In this document: positions 63,271-64,000 of the stretch, piece by piece
Layout of the letters: each line of letters opens with the position of its first letter
Numbering within the stretch: position 1 is the stretch's first letter
From: Lichenostomus cassidix
Taxonomy: Eukaryota; Chordata; Aves; Passeriformes; Meliphagidae
Direction of reading: 5' to 3'
Length of the DNA stretch: 64,000 bases
Assembly (NCBI GenBank): GCA_008360975.2
Contig: CM039211.1
Coordinates: 6,075,522 to 6,139,521 of the forward strand
The notes under the pieces: model-generated
Databases searched by the model: none
Seen by the model: the letters and a program-made list of their open reading frames with translations, nothing else
Told to the model about the DNA's origin: nothing
Position numbers and translations under genes: made by a program

Positions 63271-64000
63271 ATGGCCACAGAGACAGGTGGCAACTGTGCC
63301 ATCTGCCAGGACACCTTTGCGGACGTGGCTTCTGCTCTTCCTTGTGGCCACCATTTCTGCCGGGGCTGTATCCTGCGGTGGGCACACATAAATCCCGTGT
63401 GCCCACTGTGCAGAGGAGCAATAGAGACTGTCAGGTTTTCTGATGATGAAGGTGACTATCTGGAGATGGTCATCACAGCCCCTGAGCAGCTGCCAGCGGC
63501 CACCAGCCAGGCAGGGAGAGCTCCAGGCGGCCAGGACAGGAACAGTCCCCATCCCTCTGTGCCGCCCCATCCCTCCTCTCCTCAGGAGACACCAGCCCGA
63601 GCTGTCGGCGGTGTCCTGCCTCAGATCTGGGCACAACTTTTCCGTCAGCAAAGAGATCTCCTGGATCCTGTGCAGACTTGGCTGTGCAGGAGGATGGAGA
63701 CCATCTATGGGCAGCGGTGGTGGCTGGCAGAGATCTCACAGAGTGCCATCCTGCACACTCTCTGTGTGCATGGACCAGACCAGGAGATCATGACCCAGCG
63801 TTTGCAGGACATCCTGGAGGAACACACAGTGCCAGTGGTCCAGGGCACCATCGACATCATTGTGAGGCAGTGCAGAGAGGAGGCCCAGAGGCTTCTGTGC
63901 TCCCACGCTGCTGTGGATGAGGATGACAGCCCAGCAGCCAGCAGCAGCTCCAGCAGCTCCAGCAGCTCCAGCAGCTCCAGCAGCTCCAGCTTTGCCAGCC
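63271..64000 (+). CDS. TOPORS-like RING-finger E3 ubiquitin ligase, 5' part (copy 2, open at window edge)
   Basis: The frame stays open for 243 codons to the window end, so the C-terminus is not visible. The RING has the same ligands and spacing as copy 1 (C9, C12, C25, H27, C30, C33, C44, C47), again with I11, W37 and linchpin R48, so ligase activity is plausible. The linker (about 58-116) is shorter and Pro/Ser-rich. The PWI-like region is 117-209 (W137-L138, W150-W151-L152), colinear with copy 1 without gaps. The proline before W-L in copy 1 is threonine here. Residues 224-240 are 17 consecutive serines encoded by an AGCAGCTCC array. The start is the first ATG after an in-frame stop, with A at -3 and G at +4. 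It lies downstream of copy 1 in the same orientation, about 12.4 kb from start to start. Substrate and expression are unknown. Confidence 0.85.
   Translation, partial: MATETGGNCAICQDTFADVASALPCGHHFCRGCILRWAHINPVCPLCRGAIETVRFSDDEGDYLEMVITAPEQLPAATSQAGRAPGGQDRNSPHPSVPPHPSSPQETPARAVGGVLPQIWAQLFRQQRDLLDPVQTWLCRRMETIYGQRWWLAEISQSAILHTLCVHGPDQEIMTQRLQDILEEHTVPVVQGTIDIIVRQCREEAQRLLCSHAAVDEDDSPAASSSSSSSSSSSSSSSSSFAS
63943..63987 (+). repeat. Coding (AGCAGCTCC)n array, five copies
   Basis: Five perfect nonamer units encode Ser-Ser-Ser each, within a 17-serine run of copy 2. Copy 1 has only a five-serine run at the matching place with mixed codons, so the array expanded after the duplication or contracted in copy 1. 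Confidence 0.92.

Overview
The window looks like avian, probably passerine, nuclear DNA. It carries 3' fragments of chicken-repeat-1 (CR1) LINEs ending in ATTCTATG-like octamers, one LTR of a form widespread in bird genomes, one GC-rich class II-type solo LTR, many short simple repeats, and genes of a RING-finger family that I recall being annotated as 'Topors-like' in songbird assemblies. The species assignment rests on recognising these repeats and this gene family, not on a search.

About the first 50 kb (1-50,500) is AT-rich and noncoding. I found no exon there that I could support; the many short open frames have no recognisable domain, and those in repeats are by-products of the repeats. 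The identifiable contents are microsatellites (CATC, TTTTTC/GAAAAA, TA/CACATA, GAAA, TTGG, TTCC), an ERVL-like LTR at about 6.75-7.73 kb, a 619-bp solo LTR on the minus strand at 27,802-28,420 with an intact 6-bp target duplication, and CR1 tails at about 36.9 and 49.4 kb. There are also two strong perfect hairpins (19.5 and 45.7 kb) and a 55-bp tandem duplication near 6.0 kb.

The coding content lies in the last 14 kb. Two head-to-tail paralogs encode small TOPORS-like proteins: a complete intronless one at 50,829-51,863 (344 aa) and the first 243 codons of another from 63,271 to the window edge. Both have a complete C3HC4 RING at the extreme N-terminus, a linker, a 93-residue helical region matching the PWI-like region of TOPORS, then a serine-rich tail. 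The complete copy ends in a basic KRK cluster and lacks the long arginine/serine-rich C-terminal part of TOPORS. By hand alignment the RING regions are 39/57 identical and the PWI-like regions 48/93 identical without gaps.

Homology between the copies continues upstream into a promoter-like block with four CRE-like octamers (TGACATCA, its complement TGATGTCA, and near variants). Copy 2 keeps a TATA box and about 317 bp of leader that probably contains a 5'UTR intron. Copy 1 has lost both the TATA consensus and this leader. Between the copies (52-62.6 kb) there is only noncoding DNA with two CR1 pieces of opposite orientation.
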